DNA of 64,000 nt from Natronospirillum sp. (GCF_022565775.1 NZ_JAIUMC010000001.1:62001-126000); one strand, 5' to 3'; counted from the first letter of the stretch, positions 27,550 to 38,158 are shown. Numbers and translations are program-made. The notes: generated from the sequence alone by a model not told the origin.

Positions 27550-29265
27550 TCACGCTGTCGTGCCTTCAGCCCACTCTCGTGCCGCCTGCACCGCATCCTC
27601 GGTGCTGATGAAAAAACGCTGTTCACCCAGTGCCGCGACAAAGCCACTGCGGACCATCACGTCTCGGACCGGCCCCTTGACGTTGGCCAGAAAGAGACCG
27701 ATACCTCGGGACCGATAGTCTCGGAGCAGTTCATGCAGCATGACATCGGCCGAGTAATCGAGCTGGTTGACTGCGGCCGCATCCAGCACGACCGCGCGCA
27801 CCGGTGTCGCCTGCTCGACCTCGAGGCGGCGCAGCGTATCCCTCAAAAAGGCCACATTGCCGAAGTAGAACTGGGCGTCGAAGCGCACGATCAGCACGCC
27901 GGGATAGGTTACAACCTCGGGATAGCGATCGATATTGCGATAAGCCGCGCTGTCCGGCAGGCGGCCCATCACCGCATAGTGTGGCCGCGTCGTACGCACC
28001 ACAAACCACAGCAGAGAGGCCACAATGGCCAGCAGAATACCGGTTTGCACACCCAACAACAGGGTGCCACCGAAGGCAATGGCCCACATGACCAGATCAT
28101 CCCGCCGCACGCGCCACAGGCGTCCGACAATTCGAAAATCGAGCAGACCCGCCACCGCGACCATGATGACCGCCGCCAGCGCTGCGGTGGGTATGAAGTG
28201 CAGCAGAGAGGTTCCGGCCAGCAACACAGCGGCGATCATGCCGGCAGTAATGATACCGGCCAGCCCGGTGCGGGCTCCGGCCCGGGTATTGACCGCCGAG
28301 CGGCTGAAACTCCCTGTCACCGGCATGGCCTGACTGAGCGCCGCGCCCATATTGGCAACTCCCAGGGCGACCAGTTCTCGGTCGGGGCTGACATCATAGC
28401 CGTGCTCGTTGGCGATGCGCCGGGCCACGGCAATGCTTTCGACCAGTCCGATCAGGGCAATGGTCAGCGCGATCGGCACGAGATCTACCACCAGACTCCA
28501 TTCAACGACTGGAAAAGCCGGTGTCGGCAAGCCTGACGGCACCACGCCCACAATGTCGACCCCAGCCTGACTGTCGAGACGCAGCAACCAGACCACCAGG
28601 GTGGCCACTGCAACCCCCAGCAAGGGGCCTGGTATCAGTGGGTTCAGCCAGCGCAACACCACCAGCAAGCCGATACTGCCGGCCCCGATGAGCAGGGCGA
28701 CCGGGTTCAACGCCTGCCACTGCTGCAGTGTCATCCAGATCAGTGCCAGCAGATTGTCGGTGCGCGGCAGATCAACACCGATCAGGTGCTGCAACTGACT
28801 GAACCCGATGATCAGGGCCGCCGCACTGGTAAACCCGGAAATCACCGGCTGCGACAAAAAGTTGGCCAGATAACCCAGGCGGGCCAGGCCCATCAGCAAT
28901 TCGATGATCCCCACCATCAGCGCCAACATGACCGCCAGCGCCAGATACTGGCTGGCACTGCCATCCGCCAGCACCGCCAGACCACTGGCCACCAGCAGGG
29001 CCTGCAGCGCCGTCGGGCCTACGGCCAACTCGCGCGAGGTACCAAACACGGCATACAGCAACAGCGGAACAACCGAGGCATACAGGCCGACATAGGGCGG
29101 GAGACCGGCAAGCAGCGCATAGGACATGGCCTGTGGTATCAGCATCATGGCCACGGTTACGCCTGCCAGCACATCGCCGCGAAGATAATTTTTTTGATAA
29201 CCGGGCAGCCATTGGAAAACAGGCATCCAGTGGCGCAGTCGTTGAAGCAGGTCTGAAGTGGACAT
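27550..29265 (-). CDS. SulP family anion transporter with STAS domain (copy 2)
   Basis: 571 residues from the ATG at 29265 (MSTSDLLQRLRHW); a TTG at 29274 overlaps the preceding stop and is less likely. Same architecture as copy 1: SulP membrane domain (AMMLIPQAMSYALLAGLPPY) and C-terminal STAS domain (VVLDAAAVNQLDYSADVML). The two copies are clearly paralogous. It starts 5 nt after the sigma-54 activator stop, so activator and transporter are co-transcribed. A separate promoter for the downstream CxDxR gene appears to lie in the 159-bp gap that follows. Confidence 0.92.
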   Translation of the reverse strand: MSTSDLLQRLRHWMPVFQWLPGYQKNYLRGDVLAGVTVAMMLIPQAMSYALLAGLPPYVGLYASVVPLLLYAVFGTSRELAVGPTALQALLVASGLAVLADGSASQYLALAVMLALMVGIIELLMGLARLGYLANFLSQPVISGFTSAAALIIGFSQLQHLIGVDLPRTDNLLALIWMTLQQWQALNPVALLIGAGSIGLLVVLRWLNPLIPGPLLGVAVATLVVWLLRLDSQAGVDIVGVVPSGLPTPAFPVVEWSLVVDLVPIALTIALIGLVESIAVARRIANEHGYDVSPDRELVALGVANMGAALSQAMPVTGSFSRSAVNTRAGARTGLAGIITAGMIAAVLLAGTSLLHFIPTAALAAVIMVAVAGLLDFRIVGRLWRVRRDDLVMWAIAFGGTLLLGVQTGILLAIVASLLWFVVRTTRPHYAVMGRLPDSAAYRNIDRYPEVVTYPGVLIVRFDAQFYFGNVAFLRDTLRRLEVEQATPVRAVVLDAAAVNQLDYSADVMLHELLRDYRSRGIGLFLANVKGPVRDVMVRSGFVAALGEQRFFISTEDAVQAAREWAEGTTA

Positions 29266-29270
29266 AACCT

Positions 29271-30233
29271 TCAATCAAGCCCGAGCGTCTTCATGCGCCG
29301 CCAGAGCGTGGCGCGGGAAATGCCCATGGCCTCGGCTACAGCCTGACGACGCCCGGAAAAGCGCTGCAGCAACGCCAGAATCTGCTCACGCTCGGACGCT
29401 TTTACGGGCGACCAGGCTTCGTCCGGCGGTGCTTCACCGCGCAGCTCGGGCGGCAGGTCAGCCAGTTGTATCGTCTTGCCCTCGCCAATGGCGTGGGCAT
29501 AAGTCATGACATTGTCCAGTTCGCGCACATTGCCGGGCCAATGGTAGCTGAGCAGCGTCTGCCAGGCATCATCGGACAGGGCTTCCACGGTTCGCTCTTC
29601 GCGCTTGTTGAGTTGTTCCAGCCGATCTCGGATCAGCATGGCCACATCACCGGTCCGCTCGCGCAAAGGTGGGAGATAGAGGGGTACCACCCGGATCCGG
29701 TACATCAGGTCTTCGCGAAAGCGGCCCTCAGCGACACGGCTGCGCAGCGATTCGTGCGTGGCTGAAATCAGCCGGATATCCGTATGGATCACATCGCTGG
29801 AACCCAGAGGGGTAAAGCACCGGTCCTGCAAAACGCGCAGCAAGCCGGCCTGAATATCCAGCGGCATCTCGGCGATTTCGTCCAGAAACAGGGTGCCGCC
29901 ATCGGTCAGTTGCAACAGACCGGTGCGGTCATGATTGGCCCCGGTAAAAGCGCCCCGCCGATGACCGAACAGCTCCGATGCCATCAGTTCCCGTGACAGA
30001 GCGGCACAGTTGATAGCGTGAAACGGTCGGCTGGCACGTCGGGAGCGGTCATGAATATGGCGGGCTACCAGCTCCTTGCCCGAGCCGGTGGGCCCACGCA
30101 CCAATATCGAGGCCTCGGTGCGCGCCACCCGTTCAGCGGTGGTCATGAAGGCGCGCATGCTGTCCGCCACGGTCAGCAATTGCCCGTAGGCAGTGGGCTG
30201 CGGTGCGTCGGGGTCACGGACGGGTTGACTCAT
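29271..30233 (-). CDS. PspF-like sigma-54-dependent transcriptional activator without a sensor domain
   Basis: 320 residues from the ATG at 30233 (MSQPVRDPDAPQ). AAA+ domain with Walker A GPTGSGKE, the sigma-54 contact loop GAFTGA and Walker B LFLDEIAEMP, then a Fis-type helix-turn-helix at the C-terminus (RRQAVAEAMGISRATLWRRM). There is no receiver, GAF or PAS domain before the AAA+ domain, as in PspF, so its activity must be controlled by a partner. Its start overlaps the stop of a 49-residue membrane protein gene by ATGA, which makes that protein the natural candidate. Likely targets are the adjacent SulP and CxDxR genes. Confidence 0.88.
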   Translation of the reverse strand: MSQPVRDPDAPQPTAYGQLLTVADSMRAFMTTAERVARTEASILVRGPTGSGKELVARHIHDRSRRASRPFHAINCAALSRELMASELFGHRRGAFTGANHDRTGLLQLTDGGTLFLDEIAEMPLDIQAGLLRVLQDRCFTPLGSSDVIHTDIRLISATHESLRSRVAEGRFREDLMYRIRVVPLYLPPLRERTGDVAMLIRDRLEQLNKREERTVEALSDDAWQTLLSYHWPGNVRELDNVMTYAHAIGEGKTIQLADLPPELRGEAPPDEAWSPVKASEREQILALLQRFSGRRQAVAEAMGISRATLWRRMKTLGLD

Positions 30234-30379
30234 GACACAACACTGCCAGCGCTGTTCGGTCGGCGAAGATAGGCCAAACTGAACGCCACAATTGCAATTG
30301 GCGCCAGCAGCGCACTCATCAGGATGGCGACATTGAGTTCTTCGCGGTTGCAGACGGCTGCGTTCGTTTGTCCGTACAT
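30230..30379 (-). CDS. small membrane protein, translationally coupled to the sigma-54 activator
   Basis: 49 residues from the ATG at 30379, with GGAGAG 9 nt upstream, and ending in a TGA that overlaps the activator start as ATGA. The N-terminal 16 residues are polar with one Cys; residues about 17-38 form one transmembrane helix (VAILMSALLAPIAIVAFSLA), followed by a short basic then polar tail (YLRRPNSAGSVVS), so an N-out, C-in topology fits. I do not recognise it. Tight coupling to a sensor-less activator suggests a membrane partner or signal input for it. Confidence 0.6.
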   Translation of the reverse strand: MYGQTNAAVCNREELNVAILMSALLAPIAIVAFSLAYLRRPNSAGSVVS

Positions 30380-30593
30380 GGCAGGCAACTCTCCAATCAC
30401 TATGGTCTGCCGGATAACCCGACAACAGGCCGAGCCTGATGACCCATGTTACTGTGTTGACGAAGCGGTTGTCACAGGAGAAATAACGAGCTGTTCATTG
30501 CTCCCGGTCAAGTTCATCTGCCTTCAATCTGCTAAGCTAGTGCCCCGACTGAGACCAGAAAATTCAAATTTCAAGGATCAAGGCACAAATCCC

Positions 30594-33359
30594 ATGGATC
30601 ACCTGCCAAAAGAACTCTGGCACAACCTGGCGGAGGAAGACGCTCTCGCCGCGCTCAAAACCGACCATCACGAGGGTCTTTCAAATCAGGAAGTTGAAGA
30701 GCGACGGCGCCTGTTCGGCGAGAACAGCATCAGTGCACAGCAGGGGATACATCCGCTCAAACGTTTTTTGCTGCAGTTTCACAACCCGCTGATCTATATC
30801 CTGTTGGTCGCAGTCGTGGTGACGTTTCTACTGGCCGAATACATTGATTCGGCAGTGATTCTGGCCGTGGTTCTGGCCAATGCGGTGATCGGCTATGTGC
30901 AGGAAGCCAAAGCCGAAGAGGCCATCAATTCGCTGAAGTCCATGCTGTCGTCGGAAGCCACGGTGGTTCGTGACGGCGAGCGGCAGACGATAGCGGCCAC
31001 AGAACTGGTGCCGGGTGACATCGTGCTGCTCGGCTCGGGTGACAAGGTGCCGGCCGACATGCGACTGTTCAAGTGTCGGGATCTGCAGATCGACGAATCG
31101 GCGCTGACCGGTGAGTCGGTCGCCGTGCAGAAGGCGCGCACCGAACTGGAAGAAGACACGGTGCTGGCCGATCGCATCAATATGGCCTTTGCCGGCACCC
31201 TGGCCACTTACGGCAGTGGCTCCGGCGTAGTGATCGCGACCGGTGATGATACAGAGACCGGCAAGATCGCTGACATGATCTCGCAGGCCGTCAGCCTGGA
31301 CACACCGCTGACCCAGAAGATCAAGGCCTTCAGCCGTATCCTGCTGATTGTGATTCTGGCACTGGCAGCTGTCACCTTCGGTGTTGGCCTGCTCCACGGA
31401 CAGGCGTGGATTGATACCTTCATGGCCGCTGTGGCGCTGTCGGTGGCCGCCATTCCGGAAGGCCTGCCCGCGGTCGTGACCATCACTCTGGCCATCGGCG
31501 TGCGCCGCATGGCGCTGCGCAACGCCATCATTCGCAAGCTGCCAGCGGTCGAGACACTGGGCTCTACCACCATTATCTGCTCAGACAAGACCGGCACGCT
31601 CACTGAAAACCAGATGACGGTGCAGAAAATTCATGCCGGAGGCACAACACTGGACGTGACCGGCAGCGGTTACCAGCCTGAAGGGGCGCTGCGCGAAGAG
31701 GGCAAAGACACGAATATCGGCACGCAAGACCTGCCGGAGGCCGTTCACCTGTGCCTGCTCAATGGCCTGCTGTGCAACGACTCCAATCTGCACCAGGAAG
31801 AGGGGCAATGGCAGGTCGAGGGTGATCCGACCGAAGGCGCCCTGCTCACCTCGGCCCAGAAAGCCGGCCTGGAGCGCGCTGAACTGACCCGGACCCACAA
31901 ACGCCTGGACACCATTCCGTTCGAGTCGGACCGCCAGTACATGGCGACGTTGCATGAACAGGACAACGAAGCACCTGTCATCCTGATCAAGGGCTCTCTG
32001 GAGCAGATTCTGGCACGCTGTCAGGATGCCATCGGTGCAGACGGCGAACCAGTCGAACTGGACAGTGATGGCATCACGAAAACCGCGGAGCAGTTTGCCG
32101 AAATGGGCCTGCGCGTGCTGGCCTTTGCCCGCAAAACCGTGGACGTTGATACCAAAGACCTCAAGGCATTCGAGAGCACGGAAAGTGAACGCCAGCTCAC
32201 CTTCCTGGGTCTGCAGGCGATGATCGACCCGCCGCGTGCAGAGGCCATACAGGCGGTGGCGACCTGCCAGAAAGCGGGTATCGCGGTGAAAATGATCACC
32301 GGTGATCACGCCCTGACGGCACGCGCTATCGCCGAGCAGATCGGTATCGGCAAAGCGGGAGACGCTGCCGGGACGCAGGAGGTGCGGACCGGTCAGCAGT
32401 TGACCCAACTGTCAGACCACGAACTACTCGACGCTGCAGAGAATGTCTCGGTGTTTGCCCGTGTGGCTCCGGAGCAGAAGCTCAAGCTGGTCACCGCCCT
32501 GCAGGCCCGACGCCATGTGGTCGCCATGACGGGTGACGGTGTCAATGATGCGCCAGCCCTGAAAAAAGCAGACATCGGCGTGGCCATGGGCATTGCCGGC
32601 ACCGAGGTGTCCAAGGAGGCCGCCGACATGGTGCTGACCGATGACAACTTCGCCACCATCGAAGCCGCGGTCGAGGAAGGCCGCACCGTGTTCGATAATC
32701 TGGTCAAGTTCATCACCTGGATTCTGCCCACCAATCTTGGCCAGGGACTGGTCATCATGGTGGCCATCCTGATCGGCGCCACCCTGCCGGTGCTGCCGGT
32801 GCAGGCGCTCTGGCTCAACATGACCACGGCCATTTTCCTTGGCTTGATGTTGGCCTTCGAGCCGCGCGAAGCCGGCATCATGACACGCATGCCCAGAGCG
32901 CCGGACTCACCGATTCTGAGCGCCGAAATGATCGGCCGCATCGTGTCCGTCAGCACCCTGCTGCTGATCGGCGCCTTTGGTCTGTTCCAGTGGGCCCAGA
33001 TGCAGGGCGAGAGCGACGAGGTGGCCCGCACTCTGGCGGTGACGCTGTTTGTTGTGGTGCAGAGCGTCTTCCTGCTCAACTGCCGCTCGCTGTCGGTAAG
33101 CCTGTTTCGCACACCGGTGTTCTCCAATCCGTGGATCTGGGCCGGCATAGCCACCATGCTGCTGGTGCAGCTGGCTTATATCTACACACCAGTGATGAAC
33201 ACCCTGTTCCAGAGTGCACCGCTGACGCTGAATCACTGGGGCCTGATGCTGGGCTATGGTGTGCTGGTAATGCTGCTGGTGGAGGCAGAAAAAGCACTCT
33301 GGCGACGCCGACAGAAGGACATGAGTCCGCTTGGGATATCGTCGTCGCCAGGCGCTTGA
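30594..33359 (+). CDS. cation-transporting P-type ATPase, SERCA/PMR1-like family
   Basis: 921 residues from the ATG at 30594 (MDHLPKELWHNLAEED); the frame is open upstream but unrelated. Full P-type layout: actuator TGES, phosphorylation CSDKTGTLT, hinge MTGDGVNDAPALKKADIG and ten helices. Helix 4 has the PEGLP motif of type II pumps. Aligned by eye to SERCA, helix 5 reads TNLGQ where SERCA has SNVGE (Glu771 to Gln) and helix 6 reads LNMTTA where SERCA has VNLVTD (Asp800 to Ala), so two main calcium ligands are missing and the ion may not be calcium. It diverges from the activator operon across a 214-bp spacer. Confidence 0.88.
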   Translation: MDHLPKELWHNLAEEDALAALKTDHHEGLSNQEVEERRRLFGENSISAQQGIHPLKRFLLQFHNPLIYILLVAVVVTFLLAEYIDSAVILAVVLANAVIGYVQEAKAEEAINSLKSMLSSEATVVRDGERQTIAATELVPGDIVLLGSGDKVPADMRLFKCRDLQIDESALTGESVAVQKARTELEEDTVLADRINMAFAGTLATYGSGSGVVIATGDDTETGKIADMISQAVSLDTPLTQKIKAFSRILLIVILALAAVTFGVGLLHGQAWIDTFMAAVALSVAAIPEGLPAVVTITLAIGVRRMALRNAIIRKLPAVETLGSTTIICSDKTGTLTENQMTVQKIHAGGTTLDVTGSGYQPEGALREEGKDTNIGTQDLPEAVHLCLLNGLLCNDSNLHQEEGQWQVEGDPTEGALLTSAQKAGLERAELTRTHKRLDTIPFESDRQYMATLHEQDNEAPVILIKGSLEQILARCQDAIGADGEPVELDSDGITKTAEQFAEMGLRVLAFARKTVDVDTKDLKAFESTESERQLTFLGLQAMIDPPRAEAIQAVATCQKAGIAVKMITGDHALTARAIAEQIGIGKAGDAAGTQEVRTGQQLTQLSDHELLDAAENVSVFARVAPEQKLKLVTALQARRHVVAMTGDGVNDAPALKKADIGVAMGIAGTEVSKEAADMVLTDDNFATIEAAVEEGRTVFDNLVKFITWILPTNLGQGLVIMVAILIGATLPVLPVQALWLNMTTAIFLGLMLAFEPREAGIMTRMPRAPDSPILSAEMIGRIVSVSTLLLIGAFGLFQWAQMQGESDEVARTLAVTLFVVVQSVFLLNCRSLSVSLFRTPVFSNPWIWAGIATMLLVQLAYIYTPVMNTLFQSAPLTLNHWGLMLGYGVLVMLLVEAEKALWRRRQKDMSPLGISSSPGA

Positions 33360-33368
33360 AGGGCTTCC

Positions 33369-34904
<1,536 letters not shown>

Positions 34905-34930
34905 GATGTTCTCCTTGTGCAGGAATCCCT

Positions 34931-36217
34931 TCAGGCCTGCTTGAGCAGTGCCTCGTTGAATGGGTAGCGTGACAGTCTGGCGATGCCGGTGTCGGTCACC
35001 AGGACCTCCTCTTCCAGTTTGACACCATCTGCCGCACCCACTTCTCCGATGTAACTCTCTACCGAAACCACCATGCCGGGCTCCAGAATGCCGTTTTTGG
35101 AGAACCGTTCAAAATCCATGTGATGGGCCACCAGCGGTGTTTCACCATGCATGCCCACGCCATGAATAATGGACGGATAGCGACGATCCAGAAAACGCTC
35201 GGGGATTTTCCAGGCCTGCTCGGCGATCTCGAGGTAGCTGATCCCCGGGCGCAGAATCGACATGTTGTGATGCACCTGGTCATAAGCCATCTGGTACAGC
35301 GACTGCTGATAGGCGGTTGGCTTGCCCGGACCTACATGGAAGGTACGCGAGAAGTCGGAATAGTAGCCATGGCACCCTATGGTGTCGGTGTCCAGCGCCA
35401 CCAGCTCGCCGGGGCGCAGCACCCGGTCGCTGGCTTCGTTGAACCAGGGGTTGGTGCGCGGGCCGGAGTTGAGCAAACGAGTCTCGATGAATTCACCACC
35501 CTGCCGGATGACTTCGCCATAAAGAATCGCGAACAGCTCGTTTTCGGTCACCCCGGGACGAATGGCCTCTTCGACATTGGCGACTGCCGCTTCACTGGCC
35601 GCCATGGACTGCGCCAGACAGGCAATTTCTTCGTTGGTCTTGATGCGCCGGCAGTGCAGGGTGTCCTGCATGCAGTCGAACACTTCAAGGCCCTGGGCTT
35701 CCAGCGAACGGGCCAGATTCAGGGTGCAGCGGTCCAGACCGACCTTGAGCCGACCATTATCACCCGTGTGCTTGCGGACCAGTTCGGCAATTTCGACGCC
35801 AAAAGGATCACTGGACAGATTGTCCCGCTGGTTGACCGCAGACCAGACCACCTTGGAGGTGCGAGCTTCGTCAATGGTCTCCAGCCAGGTGGACACATGG
35901 GCGCTGCCCGGGTATTCGAAAAGAATGACCGGCCCGCTTTGCGGCACATAAATATAGCGTGTCGAGTTGCGCAGAAAATAGCCGAACATGTTACGTGAGC
36001 CGGTGGCGTAGCGCTGGTTGTTGGGGTCGAACAGCACTACAGCTGCGTAGTCCTGCTCCTTCATCATGTCGCGCAGACGTTTCAGCCGGCCGCCCCGCAA
36101 TTGCACGGGATCAAAGGCGGTCGGTATGGAATCTCCGTTGCTTACCGGGGCAGAGGGAATGACCGGGATGTAATCCGGCTCCTGATCTGACAGGGGTTCG
36201 AACTCGACAATACTCAC
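34931..36217 (-). CDS. M24-family enzyme similar to DMSP lyase DddP, catalytic Asp not conserved
   Basis: 428 residues from a GTG at 36217 with GGAGA 7 nt upstream. N-terminal creatinase-like domain (FDPNNQRYATGSRNMFGYF, a DddP-like stretch) and C-terminal pita-bread domain. Six metal ligands can be placed with spacings identical to those I recall for DddP: Asp276, Asp278, Asp288, His352, Glu387 and Glu402. At +6 from His352, where DddP has its catalytic Asp (HGVGxCDE), this protein has Gly358 (HGVGMHGE). It is therefore DddP-related but may cleave another substrate, or be a peptidase or hydrolase. Neighbours point to osmolyte catabolism. Confidence 0.75.
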   Translation of the reverse strand: MSIVEFEPLSDQEPDYIPVIPSAPVSNGDSIPTAFDPVQLRGGRLKRLRDMMKEQDYAAVVLFDPNNQRYATGSRNMFGYFLRNSTRYIYVPQSGPVILFEYPGSAHVSTWLETIDEARTSKVVWSAVNQRDNLSSDPFGVEIAELVRKHTGDNGRLKVGLDRCTLNLARSLEAQGLEVFDCMQDTLHCRRIKTNEEIACLAQSMAASEAAVANVEEAIRPGVTENELFAILYGEVIRQGGEFIETRLLNSGPRTNPWFNEASDRVLRPGELVALDTDTIGCHGYYSDFSRTFHVGPGKPTAYQQSLYQMAYDQVHHNMSILRPGISYLEIAEQAWKIPERFLDRRYPSIIHGVGMHGETPLVAHHMDFERFSKNGILEPGMVVSVESYIGEVGAADGVKLEEEVLVTDTGIARLSRYPFNEALLKQA

Positions 36218-36266
36218 TCTGTTTCTCCAACTCTGTTAATCAAATTCTGCTGGGCCGACCTGCCGA

Positions 36267-37148
36267 TCAATCTTCAAGTCGGTCGCTGCGTGACATGCCC
36301 TCGGCCAGCAGCTTTTCATGAATCGGAGCCATGCGACCGAAAATGCGCTTGGCACGCTCGGGGCGGCCAATGAAACCGGGCTCCTTGGCATAGGCAAAAA
36401 TGACGGTATGGCGCTCGCGCGCGCCTGAGACTGGGGTCACCCGATGCAGTGAATAGCGTCCGAAGAAGATCTGCAGGTCGCCCGGCTGCAGGTCGATCTT
36501 GCGCACCTGGGAATGATCACCATCCAGTACCTTTTCAACGCCAGAGAAGTTTTCACCCTCGGGGCTGCGAATGCCGGGCGCGTATTCGAATCGCCCGCCG
36601 CCTTCTGACTGGCGCGTCATCATGGTGACGATGAATTCGTTGGTGTCGTAATGCCAGGGGTGCTGACACCCTTCGCGCAGTACATTGACCACCAGCCCGG
36701 CCAACGGGTCGGCATACTCGTGGATTTCTTCCAGTTCGACAACGGCGGCTATGAAGCGCTGGAAATCAGAGCTTTCGTAGACCTGACGAATGATTGTCTC
36801 TGAGTTGATCCGGTCACCCGCGACAAATCCGTTGGTACGGTCGGCAAACCGGTTCTTCGGGTGATTGGTGGGCAGACTGGGGTCCGGGTCACCATTGTAC
36901 GGGTTGGTCTCGGTCTGATTGTAGTGCGCATCCGGAGACAGTCGCTCTGTCTCTGCTTCCAGTCGCGCCAGCGCCTCGGTGGGCACGAACTGGTCCAGCA
37001 CAACACAACCATCGTCTTCAAGCTGCTTGCGGCAATGCCTGACCAGGGCCTGACCCTCGTCACTATCGAGTTTGTCGATGGGGTAGCGCTCCAGATCAAG
37101 CAGCCCTGTCAGCGGGCTTTCACCTTCTTTTGTTTTTGAAGCTTGCAT
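36267..37148 (-). CDS. PhyH/ArpA-like Fe(II)/2-oxoglutarate dioxygenase
   Basis: 293 residues from the ATG at 37148 (MQASKTKEGESPLTG). The iron triad is visible as His166-x-Asp168 (PWHYDTNEF) and His235 (SLHRVTPV), and Arg244 or Arg246 (SGARERHT) is suited to bind 2-oxoglutarate, so it should be active. Such enzymes hydroxylate or demethylate small molecules. It heads the operon PhyH, M24 enzyme, MmsA and is divergent from a LysR regulator. The substrate is probably the compound brought in by the nearby betaine-type ABC transporter; this is inference from context. Confidence 0.82.
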   Translation of the reverse strand: MQASKTKEGESPLTGLLDLERYPIDKLDSDEGQALVRHCRKQLEDDGCVVLDQFVPTEALARLEAETERLSPDAHYNQTETNPYNGDPDPSLPTNHPKNRFADRTNGFVAGDRINSETIIRQVYESSDFQRFIAAVVELEEIHEYADPLAGLVVNVLREGCQHPWHYDTNEFIVTMMTRQSEGGGRFEYAPGIRSPEGENFSGVEKVLDGDHSQVRKIDLQPGDLQIFFGRYSLHRVTPVSGARERHTVIFAYAKEPGFIGRPERAKRIFGRMAPIHEKLLAEGMSRSDRLED

Positions 37149-37218
37149 GAATTCCTCTCTGCACTCGTTCAGAAAACATACTGGACAGACTAGGATGCGA
37201 AATACCATAATGAAAATG

Positions 37219-37240
37219 AATGATTGCCATGCCTATCATT
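37219..37240. promoter_or_regulatory. candidate LysR operator between the oxygenase and its regulator
   Basis: AATGAT (37219-37224) and ATCATT (37235-37240) form an inverted repeat with a 10-bp spacer in the 128-bp divergent spacer, close to the T-N11-A layout of LysR sites. Confidence 0.45.
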
Positions 37241-37276
37241 TCGAAAGCAAATAGATTGAATGGAGGGAGAGTGCCC

Positions 37277-38158
37277 ATGGACACTGAACTGCTCAAGGCC
37301 TTTGTTGCCGTCACAGAGACCGGCGGCTTCAGTGCTGCAGGCAAGCTGCTGCATCGCACCCAGTCCGCGGTCAGCCTGCAGATAAAACGCCTGGAAGACC
37401 GTATGGGTGAGGCCCTGTTCCGGCGCACCAGTCGTCAGGTGGTGTTGACACCAGCGGGCGGACGCCTACTGCCCTATGCCCGGCATATCCTCAAGCTGCA
37501 CGACGAAGCCATCCGGGTAATGGGGGCGGAAAGCCCGGAAACACTGATTCGACTCGGGATCACCGAGGAGCAGGCCATCGCTTACCTACCCGAGCTGCTG
37601 GGTCGTTTTGCGCGTGAGTATCCGCATGTCCGCATTGAGGTTATCTGTGAAGCCAGTTCGCTGCTGGTGCGGGACTTCCAGGATGGCCTGCTCGACGCCA
37701 TTCTGGCCATCCGCCACACGCCGACCCAATCAGGCCAACTGCTGGGACGGGAGCCTCTCGTCTGGGTGGCTTCTGCCGAGCACCCACTGCCACGTCGTGA
37801 CCCGCTGCCCCTGGCGCTCAATCCCGAGGGCTGCATCTATCGAGCAAACGCCTTTGCAGCGCTGGGCCGCGAGGAGATCCACTGGGATGTACGCTATACC
37901 AGCCAGTCTCCCACAGGCATCAACCTGCCCGTGCAGTTGGGACTAGCCGCCACAGTCAAGACCCCTCGCAGCATCCCCAAAAATTGCCGCATCATTGGTC
38001 CGGAAGCCGGGTTGCCCGCCTTGGGCCATGTTGAGACTGAACTTCATCGCAGCCCCAGTCAGGCCAACAATGAAGCCTTCAATGCCTTCTGTGAACTGTT
38101 GGTCGGCATCGTTACTCATGCCGACAACCTCGAACCCATGCCATTGAGCATGCACTGA
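37277..38158 (+). CDS. LysR-family regulator of the adjacent oxygenase operon
   Basis: 293 residues from the ATG at 37277, with a strong GGAGGGAGAG upstream. N-terminal helix-turn-helix (LLKAFVAVTETGGFSAAGKL, TQSAVSLQIKRLEDRMG), then a type-2 periplasmic-binding-fold effector domain. It is divergent from the PhyH-M24-MmsA operon and upstream of the ABC transporter operon, the usual position for a substrate-responsive activator of both. The effector would be the osmolyte or a breakdown product. Confidence 0.88.
   Translation: MDTELLKAFVAVTETGGFSAAGKLLHRTQSAVSLQIKRLEDRMGEALFRRTSRQVVLTPAGGRLLPYARHILKLHDEAIRVMGAESPETLIRLGITEEQAIAYLPELLGRFAREYPHVRIEVICEASSLLVRDFQDGLLDAILAIRHTPTQSGQLLGREPLVWVASAEHPLPRRDPLPLALNPEGCIYRANAFAALGREEIHWDVRYTSQSPTGINLPVQLGLAATVKTPRSIPKNCRIIGPEAGLPALGHVETELHRSPSQANNEAFNAFCELLVGIVTHADNLEPMPLSMH

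Noticed and set aside
30289-30300. Perfect palindrome CAATTGCAATTG as a second activator site
   Set aside because: It lies inside the coding sequence of the 49-residue protein, lacks the 3-bp spacer of the 27525-27541 repeat, and a 12-bp palindrome of this kind can arise by chance.
34931-36217. Plain assignment as DMSP lyase DddP
   Set aside because: The residue expected to be the catalytic Asp is Gly, so a confident DddP name would overstate the evidence.
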